The notes beneath the pieces were generated by a model. That model made no database searches, was not told the DNA's origin, and saw only the letters and a list, made by a program, of their open reading frames with translations. Of a DNA stretch of 64,000 nucleotides, positions 1 through 7,932 are shown one piece after another. The DNA is from DATFVA01 sp963711455 (GTDB lineage Bacteria > Bacteroidota > Ignavibacteria > Ignavibacteriales > Ignavibacteriaceae), in contig CAVQEH010000002.1 in the NCBI GenBank assembly GCA_963711455.1, positions 124,001 to 188,000 of the forward strand, given 5' to 3'. The position numbers and the translations under genes are program-made. Each line of letters begins with the position of its first letter. The first letter of the stretch is position 1.

Positions 1-353
1 TCGAAAATATCTTCAGGGCTATAAACAGACCAATTCAATGAATTCATTGGACGCATTGGTCTCATCTGTTTCATGCCCTTCATTGGTTTCATCTGTTTCA
101 TACTTTTCATTGGTTTCATTTTTTTCATAGGCTTCATGGGGCCACCTGAAGCATTTTCTGTAAAAAGCAATACATCTCCATTATCATCACGAATCATTCC
201 GTCAGTGAAATAGCCAATGTGTTTACCCGTGTAGGAATAAATAGAATCTTCATTGATATAAGCCACAGGAATTCCAGTGAAAGAATAAATGGATTCTCCA
301 TCATCAGTATATGCATAAGGTCTTCCCGTTGAATCAAAAAAAGCTAGTGACAT
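1..353 (-). CDS. 4-fold beta-flower-like protein, partial
   Basis: The reading frame starts at 353 after a good ribosome binding site (AAAGGAG at about 361-367) and runs off the left edge, so only about 117 residues are seen. The first 70 residues are short near-repeats in which a Gly is followed by an aromatic/beta strand and an acidic turn (GRPYAYTDDGESIYSFTG, GIPVAYINEDSIYSYTG, GKHIGYFTDGMIRDDNG). This is what I remember of the small '4-fold beta flower' family, whose function is unknown. From about residue 73 the chain becomes a Met-Lys-rich run of MKP/MKK/MKQ/MKG triplets, followed by a normal segment at the window edge. There is no signal peptide. The family call rests on pattern memory; the repeats and the MK tract are seen directly. 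Confidence 0.55.
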   Translation of the reverse strand, partial: MSLAFFDSTGRPYAYTDDGESIYSFTGIPVAYINEDSIYSYTGKHIGYFTDGMIRDDNGDVLLFTENASGGPMKPMKKMKPMKSMKQMKPMKGMKQMRPMRPMNSLNWSVYSPEDIF

Positions 354-445
354 AACTATATCTCCTTTCAAAAACATAACGACGTTGCAACTAAAGCGCC
401 GCCCAACACAGCTACGTCGCCTTAGCCCCAACTGCCAGAAATTTT

Positions 446-483
446 ACAAACTGTTGTTAACTTTAATCGCAACAACAGTTTGT
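446..483. repeat. 13-bp perfect hairpin between two minus-strand genes
   Basis: ACAAACTGTTGTT at 446-458 is exactly complementary to 471-483, with a 12-nt loop. It lies in the gap between the beta-flower and PIN-like genes. No T-run follows the stem on the minus strand, so it is not an ordinary intrinsic terminator. It could be an RNA structure in the 5' leader of the beta-flower gene or part of a recombination site. Confidence 0.7.
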
Positions 484-554
484 TAGTTAATTAACTTAAT
501 TATAATACTCAAAAACAATGCTTAACAATTTTACAAACCTATTATTACACTAAA

Positions 555-577
555 CGACCGCATCGCAGAGGCGGTCG
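555..577 (-). terminator. GC-rich hairpin after the PIN-like gene
   Basis: CGACCGC (555-561) pairs with GCGGTCG (571-577) just downstream of the PIN-like gene stop. On the minus strand the stem is followed by only TTTAGT, so termination would be weak. Alternatively it is the central arm of a cassette-type recombination site. Confidence 0.35.
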
Positions 578-590
578 CTTTGAGTTGCGG

Positions 591-600
591 GTTAGCTTGC
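591..600. repeat. 10-bp inverted repeat, left copy
   Basis: GTTAGCTTGC overlaps the stop codon of the PIN-like gene. Its exact inverse, GCAAGCTAAC, lies at 1681-1690 just upstream of the same gene, so the pair brackets the whole coding region. Confidence 0.7.
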
Positions 601-1620
601 CATTTTTAGTAATATTTCATTAATGTTTTTAATATCGTTCTCAACGATACAATCATATCTTTTCGCCAACTCGTAAGGTTTCATTGAGAGCATATGTTTC
701 AATGGCCTCTCTGTAAAAAAATATTGGAAATAAGGTAAAGCTGCTCTTGCGTGTTCAAAATCATAAAGATCATTAGCCTTAAATTGTCTCTTTTTATCCC
801 ATCGCATCAGCGTGTGTATGCAAGTATTGATAAAAATATCTGGCAAATATTTCCCAATATTTTCTTTAAGAATGTCATCCTCTATTTTATTACAAAAATC
901 TTTTGGATTATTAATGTCAAGTTTATTTTTTAACGAGGAAAGGATTTCTGGTTTGTTTTTAGAAAGTATCTTAAAATAATCACTTACTACTTCGATAATT
1001 ACACTTAGTGCACCCTTTAGTTCCATTTTAAACAAATTACTTAAGGATTTCATTTCATCAGAATGTGCAAACTTACCTTCATTGAGTTTCGAAGCTCTCT
1101 GGGACGTATCAAGAAATGGTAAGACAGAATCTCTCAAATAATTTTTCATCATTTCTTCCAATGTAATAGTCCAAGAATATTTGAAATACTCGATTTGTAT
1201 TTTCTTTTGAGTTTCTGCATCGATATTATCATTATGAGGAATTGCAACTCCCATTATATATGGAATTTTTACCCATACATATTGTTCTATTGGTGTTAAA
1301 AATGATTCGTTAAGCAATCTTTGTCGAATATAATATTGAAATTCCAGTTCTTCTCTTTCAAATGCGAAAATCAAAGTAACAGAATTACTGAATAGGTCGA
1401 TAACTTTAGCTGTTTTAATTCGGCTATCAAGGTCATTTTGTTTTAATAGTTCGCTAAATACGCTATGATTAATGGGGCATAATACTTTTTTCTGTTCAAC
1501 AAGTGGGAGTAAAAGATTATAAAATTTATAAAAGTCATCCTCTACTTTTTCATTTGCCATACATTTTCTTAAGTTTATCCAAAAATTAAGGTCAAGATAA
1601 ATCAATTTCCTTTTAGACAT
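592..1620 (-). CDS. PIN-like domain protein, hypothetical
   Basis: The product is about 342 aa. Near the N-terminus it has a hydrophobic strand with acidic residues (KLIYLDLNFWINLRK), then a conserved-looking Glu (NHSVFSELL), and near the C-terminus NDLYDFEHARAALPYFQYF. This is the usual order of acidic motifs in PIN-type nuclease folds, where the third motif often reads 'D.eHA.aALpYcD.f'. I chose the start at 1620 because AGGA lies 6 nt upstream and the first PIN strand follows at once; an in-frame ATG at 1674 would add 18 residues but has no ribosome binding site. The gene is closely bracketed by a 10-bp inverted repeat and stands alone among non-coding DNA. Nuclease activity is inferred; no antitoxin partner is visible beside it. 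Confidence 0.6.
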   Translation of the reverse strand: MSKRKLIYLDLNFWINLRKCMANEKVEDDFYKFYNLLLPLVEQKKVLCPINHSVFSELLKQNDLDSRIKTAKVIDLFSNSVTLIFAFEREELEFQYYIRQRLLNESFLTPIEQYVWVKIPYIMGVAIPHNDNIDAETQKKIQIEYFKYSWTITLEEMMKNYLRDSVLPFLDTSQRASKLNEGKFAHSDEMKSLSNLFKMELKGALSVIIEVVSDYFKILSKNKPEILSSLKNKLDINNPKDFCNKIEDDILKENIGKYLPDIFINTCIHTLMRWDKKRQFKANDLYDFEHARAALPYFQYFFTERPLKHMLSMKPYELAKRYDCIVENDIKNINEILLKMAS

Positions 1621-1680
1621 TTCTGATCCTAATTGAATTTTCAATATCTTTATATATTCATCAATTGTTTCCATAATCTA

Positions 1681-1690
1681 GCAAGCTAAC
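1681..1690. repeat. 10-bp inverted repeat, right copy
   Basis: GCAAGCTAAC is the exact inverse of 591-600. Read on the minus strand it gives AACGTTAGCTTGC a few bases before the upstream ATG of the PIN-like gene. That resembles the GTT-containing core at the start of an integron gene cassette. Confidence 0.65.
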
Positions 1691-2377
1691 GTTAAGTGTT
1701 TTATCTGAAGTTGAGACAAAAAAATATTGTGTGATTTACATATTCTCAACATATTTATTATTCATTGATTCCGGTTCATATCTTAATTCCGAAATCGCTT
1801 AAATAAATTTAAATGCTTTTTACAATGCTGGTATTGAAATGTATCTTTTGCAGTTTCACCGGTGTCCCTTACAGAAGCTAAACTTAAACATCTCCCTGCA
1901 CAGTCTCAGTTTATACCGTTTTCTAAATTAAGATAATCCTGTTTAACTGGCAACCTACCTGGTGGTTTACCACGGTGAAAGCGTGTAAAATTCATAAAAA
2001 CAGCAGCCGTCCCGGCGTAAAGCCGCTCTAAACCCGCTGGCTTGCCGAACAAAAACCGCTTTAAAGCCGCTTAAAGTATTTTCAGCTTATATGTTTTTAA
2101 CCATAATAACGGGATTTACCTGCCCTGACATTATTTCATATTTCACCCTCAGGCAGGTTTCGAACTGGTAATTGCAATCCTCATTTTTCGCTCATTTGCA
2201 CAATATTTTATTTACACTTTAATTGGCTTCTACTTTCGGTGTAATTCCGGCTGTGCTATCTTTGTTTCTTTTTTCATAAAACCTACGTGACTAATTGTCG
2301 CACCACGGAAAATTAAGCGGCTATTAAAAGTTTATCTTTAATCCATTTTCAAATTATCATTTTTCCATATCTGAGTC

Positions 2378-2410
2378 GTACTCCTCTCGTACTGCTCTCG
2401 TACTTCTCAT
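2378..2410. repeat. 11-bp tandem triplicate
   Basis: GTACTCCTCTC, GTACTGCTCTC and GTACTTCTCAT follow each other without a gap. The third copy is imperfect at its end. It lies about 30 bp before the larger duplicated unit. Confidence 0.75.
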
Positions 2411-2440
2411 ATACCCGGGATTAACGAATTATCGGATTGC

Positions 2441-2570
2441 CGGATTGACGGACTACCTCCATCAAAGGCAGATAAATGCGGTAGTTAAAATTATCGGATT
2501 GACGAATTTGCGGATTGACGGATTGACGGATTACCTCTGCCAAAGGCAAATAAATCCGGTAGTTAAAATT
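2441..2570. repeat. Duplicated 52-bp unit with CGGATTGA runs
   Basis: Two 52-bp copies (2441-2492 and 2519-2570) share CGGATTGACGGA followed by CTACCTC or TTACCTC and the tail GGTAGTTAAAATT, with about six differences. They are 78 bp apart. The spacer and flanks contain more CGGATTG(A/C) heptamers in tandem, so the region appears to have grown by slippage of this short word. Confidence 0.75.
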
Positions 2571-3128
2571 GGACAGTGTGCAGCCAACGGGAGTAGGTTT
2601 CGTTATTCCAGGCTTTACCTCTTATGGAATGGTTGATTTGTTGAACCGTAGGTTGGTTTACCCCGTCACTGAGAGGCAGGCATATTTACTCCTGCCCTTT
2701 CAGGACATTCATTTAGTAGATTTCCCATACTGAAAGATATATAAAGTCGTTCATCGAACTTTTAGTTTTCAAAACTGGAAGTGTCTGCTTATAAGTTTTT
2801 AGCCTTATTCGGGATTTTCGGAATGCGGCCTTCTGTCATACTGTGAAATTTCTGTATCCTGAAAAAACACTCCTCATTTTATATTGGCGTATGATCTGTA
2901 TATTGGAATGAGTGTATGATCCTGCCGATGCACCTAAATATTTTTCAGAAGCCTTTTTTAATTGTCATTTGATTTTTTACATAACTATTTGCACTTTGTA
3001 TTTAACAGTTATTTCATTCCGGTTATCTGCAGAGCCATCGTGGTATTATTTTGTCTGATAAGGTGAGAATCCCTTTTAACTACAAAACAGTCTGGGATTA
3101 AAAGACATAATCAAATGGGTTTAAAGCT

Positions 3129-6100
3129 ATGATAAGCAAAAAATTCTTTATTAAGCAGACGGCTTTAATTATCTGTGTTTTGTTTGCCTCTTTCGAATTA
3201 CAGCCACAGGAACAATTGAAAAATCCCGGTCAGTTTAACGCTTACATAAGTTTTGAACGTTTAACTACAGCAGATGGTCTGTCCAATAATTCGGTTTATG
3301 ATTTAATTCAGGACCACTATGGATTTTTATGGTTTGCAACAGATGATGGTTTGAATCGGTTTGATGGCTATGATTTTAAAGTGTTCCGTCATGACCCTTC
3401 AGATGAAAATCTGCCTGCCGGATTATCAACTGAAGGTTGGCAGGCAGGGTCAATTTCCGGGAATTCCATATGGACGATTATTGAAGACAGTAAAGGAAAT
3501 ATCTGGATCGCTACAAAAAGCGGCTGGGTGAATTGTTATGACCCGGTTTCAGAGAAATTTAAGAAATGGAAAATCGAATCGGATATAACTAAAGAAAATG
3601 CCATCACAGTAATTTTTGAAGACAGTAAAAAAATTATATGGATAGGTACATACAGAAGCGGATTATACCGGCTTAATCCTGCTGCGGGGAAAATAGATCA
3701 CTGGCAAAATATACCGGGCGATAATAATTCACTAAGCAATAATTATATATCATCAATACTTGAAGACAACGATGGTAAAATCTGGATAAGCACATATGAT
3801 GGAATAAACTGGTTCAATCCGCAATTACCCTCCAATGGTTTTACCCGTTTTTACAACATACCCGGAAATACTAACAGCATCAGTAGTAACGTAGTATGGT
3901 TTCTTACAAAATCAAAATATGATTCCAACCTGGTCTGGATAGGTACGGCAAATGGTTTGACAGGATGCAGGACGGATAATAATACTTTCTACCGGGTTGA
4001 AATTCCTAATCCCAGTAATTTACAATTCGGATCGTCTGCAAGCTCGGTTATTGAAGAATCAGTTGCAGGAGAAAAAATTTTATGGATTGACTCATATGCA
4101 GGACTTGTAAGACTGAACATCAGTAGTAATGATTGTTCAAGATTTACTTCAGATAAAAATAATCTAAAGAGCCTGGCAAGCAATCAGATAAACGGGATGA
4201 TTAAAGATCGTTCCGGCGTATTGTGGCTGGCAACTGATAACGGTTTAAGTTTTTATTCTCCTAAAAGTATGAAGTTTAATAGCTTATTATCTGATAAATA
4301 TAAATTGCTGAACCCGGGAGAGCTTCATAATGAAAATATAAAATCAATAACAGAAACATCTGACGGAAGAACCTGGTTTGGAACAGAGAAAGGATTATTT
4401 TATTCCAATAACTCAAATGGAAATAACATCATCGCAAAATGTTATCCTTCAAATGATTTGAATATTTGGTCGCTGGCTGCTGATAATACAGGTTCTCTGT
4501 GGATAGGGACTTATGGAAAAGGATTGTACCGCTATGATTTAAAAACAAACAACCTGAATCACATTCAGAAACATGATAAGGAAATTAAAATACCTGCCGT
4601 AAATTTTAATAAAGTTGTTTACTGCGATAAGGATAATAATATATGGATTGGCTTTTGGGGATTTGGACTTGCCTGTCTTAACCCTGCCACTGGTAAATAT
4701 AAATCGTGGCGAAATGATGTTGATGATAAAAACAGCTTAAGCCATAATGATGTATGGGTTATTAACCAGGATAGGGCAGGGAGAATCTGGATTGGTACTA
4801 ATGGCGGAGGTTTAAACCTTGTCAACAGCCAGCCAGATTTATTTGATGAAAAAGAAAACGGACAATTTTACAGATGGACTTACGAAGAAAATAAACCGGG
4901 ATGTCTTAACAGCAACAGTATCTATTCAATATGTGAATCCCAAAAGAATATTTCAGATTCCTCGCAAACTATACTATGGGTAGGAACCAATAATGGATTA
5001 AATAAGCTTATTATAAAAAATCCGGGGACAAAAAATAATGGAGCCAGACCTGAAGTTGAAATTACCGGTTATTCTATAAAAAATGGACTTGCAGCTAATT
5101 CAATTAACTGCCTGGTTGAAGATGATAATGGTAACCTGTGGATGGGGACAAGCCTTGGTATTTCTTTGTATGAACCGGATGAAAATAAATTTACAAATTT
5201 TGGCAAGGCCGATGGGATAACAGAAGGAGATTTTAATTTTTCATCTGCTTATAAAACGGAAGACGGGTTAATTCTTATGGGCGGTACTGCCGGACTTAAC
5301 TATTTCTATCCCCGTAGTATAAAACTCTCGTCTTTTATTCCTCCTGTTCTTATAACTGATTTTCAAATATTTAATGAATCTGTTGATGCAGGCAACAGCG
5401 CTTTGTTAAAAACAAGTGTGTTCCTTTCCGACGGAATAAAATTATCGTACAAACAAAATGTATTTTCTTTTCAGTTTTCGGCTTTGGATTTTTCATCTCC
5501 TCAATCCATCAAGTATGCTTATATGATGGATGGATTTGATAACGATTGGGTTTACAGCGGATTGAGGCGTTATGTTACATACACAAACCTGAATCCCGGT
5601 GAATATAACTTTAAAGTAAAATCCACTAACAGCGATGGAATCTGGAACGACAATTTCCGGAAGTTCAGCGTAATTATAACGCCGCCCTGGTGGCAGACTT
5701 CCTGGGCAATTGGTTTATATGTTTTAATATTTATACTTGGAATCTGGGGCATCGTAAAATTTCAATCCTACCAGACCCGTCTGCAGAACGAACTTAAAAT
5801 GCAGGAGTTTGAAGCTCATCATCTTCGAGAGATAGAAAATATGAAATCAAGATTTTTTGCAAATCTGTCCCACGAATTCAGAACACCGCTAATGTTAATA
5901 AAGGGACCGCTTGAGCAGCTTATCAGTGGAAGAATTAAAGAAAACGTTTCTCATTACTACAAAATGCTTTTACGAAACACTGAAAAGCTTCAGCATCTTA
6001 TAGACCAATTGCTGGAACTTTCACAGCTTGAGGCGGAAACAATTCCGCTTAATAAGCAAAACCTTAACCTCGTTAGCTTGATAAAAGGATTTACATATTC

Positions 6101-7436
6101 ATTTATTCCTTTAGCCGAACAAAAAAATATCGGGTTAAATTTTCAATCATCGGTAGATAATATAACTGCAAGAATTGACAGGGATAAACTTGAAAAAATA
6201 ATTAATAATCTTTTGAGCAATGCCTTTAAGTATACACCCGATGGAGGAAAAATTGTTGTGCGAATATCTGTAGAAAAGGAATCAGAATTAAATAAAGCAA
6301 TTATAGAAATAAATGATACCGGTGTTGGTATTCCCGAAAAATATAGGAGTAAAATCTTTAATAGGTTTTTCCAGGTTGATGATGCATCAGATGGAAATTA
6401 TTCAGGTTCCGGAATCGGATTGGCTCTTGTTAAGGAATTAGTCACACTGCACAAATGGGATCTCTCGGTTCAAAGCAAAGAGGGGGAAGGATCAAAATTT
6501 ACTTTAACATTACCCCTTGAGAATGGTTCTGAAATTGTGAAAGAAGATATCAATCCTTCGCTCACAAAGATAGAAACTGTTAAAAGTAAAAGTTTATCGC
6601 TTGATGATTATGAGCCGGTGCCCAAAGAAAATAGTTCGGAGAAAAAATTAAATGAAAAACCGGTAATCCTGTTTGTTGAAGATTCACAGGATGTAAGAGA
6701 CTATGTCTTTGATCTATTTAAGCATGACTACAGAGTTTTACTTGCTGAAAAAGCCAGAGATGGGATTGCACTGGCGTTAAAAAATATGCCCGATCTTATC
6801 ATAAGCGATATAATGATGGCGGGAATGGACGGCATTGAGTTTTGCCATAACATAAAAACCAATTGGCAGACAAGCCATATACCGGTTATTCTGCTGACTG
6901 CCAAAGCTACGGAGGATAGTAAAGTTGAAGGACTTGAAACGGGTGCAGATGATTATTTGACCAAGCCTTTTAATTATGAAGAACTGTCCGCGCGAGTAAA
7001 AAATCTTATCGCACAAAGAAATCATCTCCGCGAAAAATTCAGTAAAGAAATAAATATTAAACCTGATACTCTCTCAAATAACACTGTTGATAACGAATTT
7101 ATGTCTAAAGTAATGATTCTTATTGAAAAGAATTTGCACAACAGAGATTTCAATACCGAGAAGTTTGCCGAAGAACTTTTTGTCAGCAGGCGGCAGCTTC
7201 ACAGGAAACTGGCGGCAATAACCGGGCAGGGACCCGGTGAATTTATAAGAATTTTCAGATTGAAACGCGCAGCACAAATGCTGCTGGAAAACAAGTTCAG
7301 CATAACGCAGATATCTTTAGATGTTGGTTTTGAAAGTCCGGCTCAATTTACACGTGCATTTAAAAAACATTTCGAATGTCTCCCATCAGAATTTAATCAA
7401 AAGTGCAGGAATACTTCCAGTACGAATCAGAATTAA
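3129..7436 (+). CDS. Hybrid two-component system sensor/response regulator with AraC output
   Basis: One 1435-aa chain carries a whole signalling pathway. It begins with a signal peptide (about residues 1-27). A periplasmic beta-propeller of repeated 'G.IWIGT...GL.R' blades covers about 40-740, and a Y_Y_Y domain lies near 770-850. One membrane helix (857-878) precedes the HisKA domain with phosphoacceptor His915 in SHEFRTP. The HATPase has an N-box around Asn1026 and glycine motifs NDTGVGIP and GSGIGLAL. The receiver domain has Asp1227 in SDIMM and Lys1279 in TKPF, and an AraC-type HTH occupies about 1330-1425. This is the complete architecture of Bacteroidetes hybrid systems that usually sense a polymer fragment and switch on nearby genes. 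No SusC/SusD pair is in view, so its target is unclear; the adjacent downstream secreted-protein genes are the nearest candidates. No clear ribosome binding site precedes the start. Confidence 0.95.
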   Translation: MISKKFFIKQTALIICVLFASFELQPQEQLKNPGQFNAYISFERLTTADGLSNNSVYDLIQDHYGFLWFATDDGLNRFDGYDFKVFRHDPSDENLPAGLSTEGWQAGSISGNSIWTIIEDSKGNIWIATKSGWVNCYDPVSEKFKKWKIESDITKENAITVIFEDSKKIIWIGTYRSGLYRLNPAAGKIDHWQNIPGDNNSLSNNYISSILEDNDGKIWISTYDGINWFNPQLPSNGFTRFYNIPGNTNSISSNVVWFLTKSKYDSNLVWIGTANGLTGCRTDNNTFYRVEIPNPSNLQFGSSASSVIEESVAGEKILWIDSYAGLVRLNISSNDCSRFTSDKNNLKSLASNQINGMIKDRSGVLWLATDNGLSFYSPKSMKFNSLLSDKYKLLNPGELHNENIKSITETSDGRTWFGTEKGLFYSNNSNGNNIIAKCYPSNDLNIWSLAADNTGSLWIGTYGKGLYRYDLKTNNLNHIQKHDKEIKIPAVNFNKVVYCDKDNNIWIGFWGFGLACLNPATGKYKSWRNDVDDKNSLSHNDVWVINQDRAGRIWIGTNGGGLNLVNSQPDLFDEKENGQFYRWTYEENKPGCLNSNSIYSICESQKNISDSSQTILWVGTNNGLNKLIIKNPGTKNNGARPEVEITGYSIKNGLAANSINCLVEDDNGNLWMGTSLGISLYEPDENKFTNFGKADGITEGDFNFSSAYKTEDGLILMGGTAGLNYFYPRSIKLSSFIPPVLITDFQIFNESVDAGNSALLKTSVFLSDGIKLSYKQNVFSFQFSALDFSSPQSIKYAYMMDGFDNDWVYSGLRRYVTYTNLNPGEYNFKVKSTNSDGIWNDNFRKFSVIITPPWWQTSWAIGLYVLIFILGIWGIVKFQSYQTRLQNELKMQEFEAHHLREIENMKSRFFANLSHEFRTPLMLIKGPLEQLISGRIKENVSHYYKMLLRNTEKLQHLIDQLLELSQLEAETIPLNKQNLNLVSLIKGFTYSFIPLAEQKNIGLNFQSSVDNITARIDRDKLEKIINNLLSNAFKYTPDGGKIVVRISVEKESELNKAIIEINDTGVGIPEKYRSKIFNRFFQVDDASDGNYSGSGIGLALVKELVTLHKWDLSVQSKEGEGSKFTLTLPLENGSEIVKEDINPSLTKIETVKSKSLSLDDYEPVPKENSSEKKLNEKPVILFVEDSQDVRDYVFDLFKHDYRVLLAEKARDGIALALKNMPDLIISDIMMAGMDGIEFCHNIKTNWQTSHIPVILLTAKATEDSKVEGLETGADDYLTKPFNYEELSARVKNLIAQRNHLREKFSKEINIKPDTLSNNTVDNEFMSKVMILIEKNLHNRDFNTEKFAEELFVSRRQLHRKLAAITGQGPGEFIRIFRLKRAAQMLLENKFSITQISLDVGFESPAQFTRAFKKHFECLPSEFNQKCRNTSSTNQN

Positions 7437-7621
7437 TTGAGGAAATAAAACAAAGTCTCCACTTCTAAATCAGATCAATTGCTTCATTTTGTCACAGAAA
7501 AGCAAAAGATAGTCACAAATAAGCAATTCAGAGCAACTCCCAACCCGTAATTTCATCTTTACAATTTCTTGTTTATAGGACGATAATATTATTTCGAAAT
7601 TAACTTATTGGGTTAACACGG

Positions 7622-7780
7622 ATGAACAACAGGAAAATTCCGGAAACTTCAGAAAGCGACAGATTGTTCTCACGGATGGAAAAGAAGCACAGATTAATAT
7701 CCGCTGGAATTTATGTACTGGTAATTATAATCACAGTTTCATTAATGTTAATCCTCTTCAATCTGGTGTTAAAAGGGTAA
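7622..7780 (+). CDS. Small membrane protein, 52 aa
   Basis: ATG at 7622 opens a 52-codon frame with a charged N-terminal half (NNRKIPETSESDRLFSRMEKK) and a single strongly hydrophobic helix (about residues 28-48), ending in LKG. A basic stretch before the helix predicts the N-terminus inside. The ribosome binding site is weak. It is followed after 4 nt by a second tiny membrane protein, which supports both being real as a pair. I do not recognise a family. Confidence 0.45.
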   Translation: MNNRKIPETSESDRLFSRMEKKHRLISAGIYVLVIIITVSLMLILFNLVLKG

Positions 7781-7784
7781 ATAA

Positions 7785-7883
7785 ATGAGAAGTAAAAAAA
7801 ATGAAATATCCGAATTAATAGAAAGATTATTTTTCAAATTCCTTTACCTGGTGCTGTTAATAATTTTGCTTATTCTGCTTTAA
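7785..7883 (+). CDS. Small membrane protein, 32 aa
   Basis: ATG at 7785 follows AAAAGGG at a suitable distance and opens a 32-codon frame. Its first 15 residues are charged (MRSKKNEISELIERL) and the rest is a leucine/isoleucine-rich membrane helix reaching the C-terminus. It lies between the 52-aa membrane protein and the T9SS cargo gene. The shape resembles small regulatory or subunit peptides of membrane complexes. The function is unknown. Confidence 0.4.
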   Translation: MRSKKNEISELIERLFFKFLYLVLLIILLILL

Positions 7884-7932
7884 ATCAATTATTATAAATG
7901 ATTAAAACATTTCAAACGAAAGAGGAGAAAAA

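Larger units (their letters stand above)
1691..3128. other. 1.4-kb region without recognisable genes
   Basis: I find no credible protein gene here on either strand. It contains GCCGCTTTAAAGC-type short inverted motifs around 2010-2075, an 11-bp triplicate at 2378-2410 and a duplicated 52-bp unit at 2441-2570. An open frame of 63 codons (2445-2636) exists only because the 52-bp unit is duplicated, and it has no ribosome binding site. The last 200 bases probably hold the promoter of the hybrid sensor gene that starts at 3129. Confidence 0.6.

Noticed and set aside
591..1690. Insertion sequence bounded by the 10-bp inverted repeat
   Set aside because: No transposase is encoded and no flanking target duplication is seen; the gene inside is PIN-like.
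2445..2636. 63-codon plus-strand frame
   Set aside because: It is produced by the duplicated 52-bp unit, has no ribosome binding site and its peptide is just the repeat translated twice.
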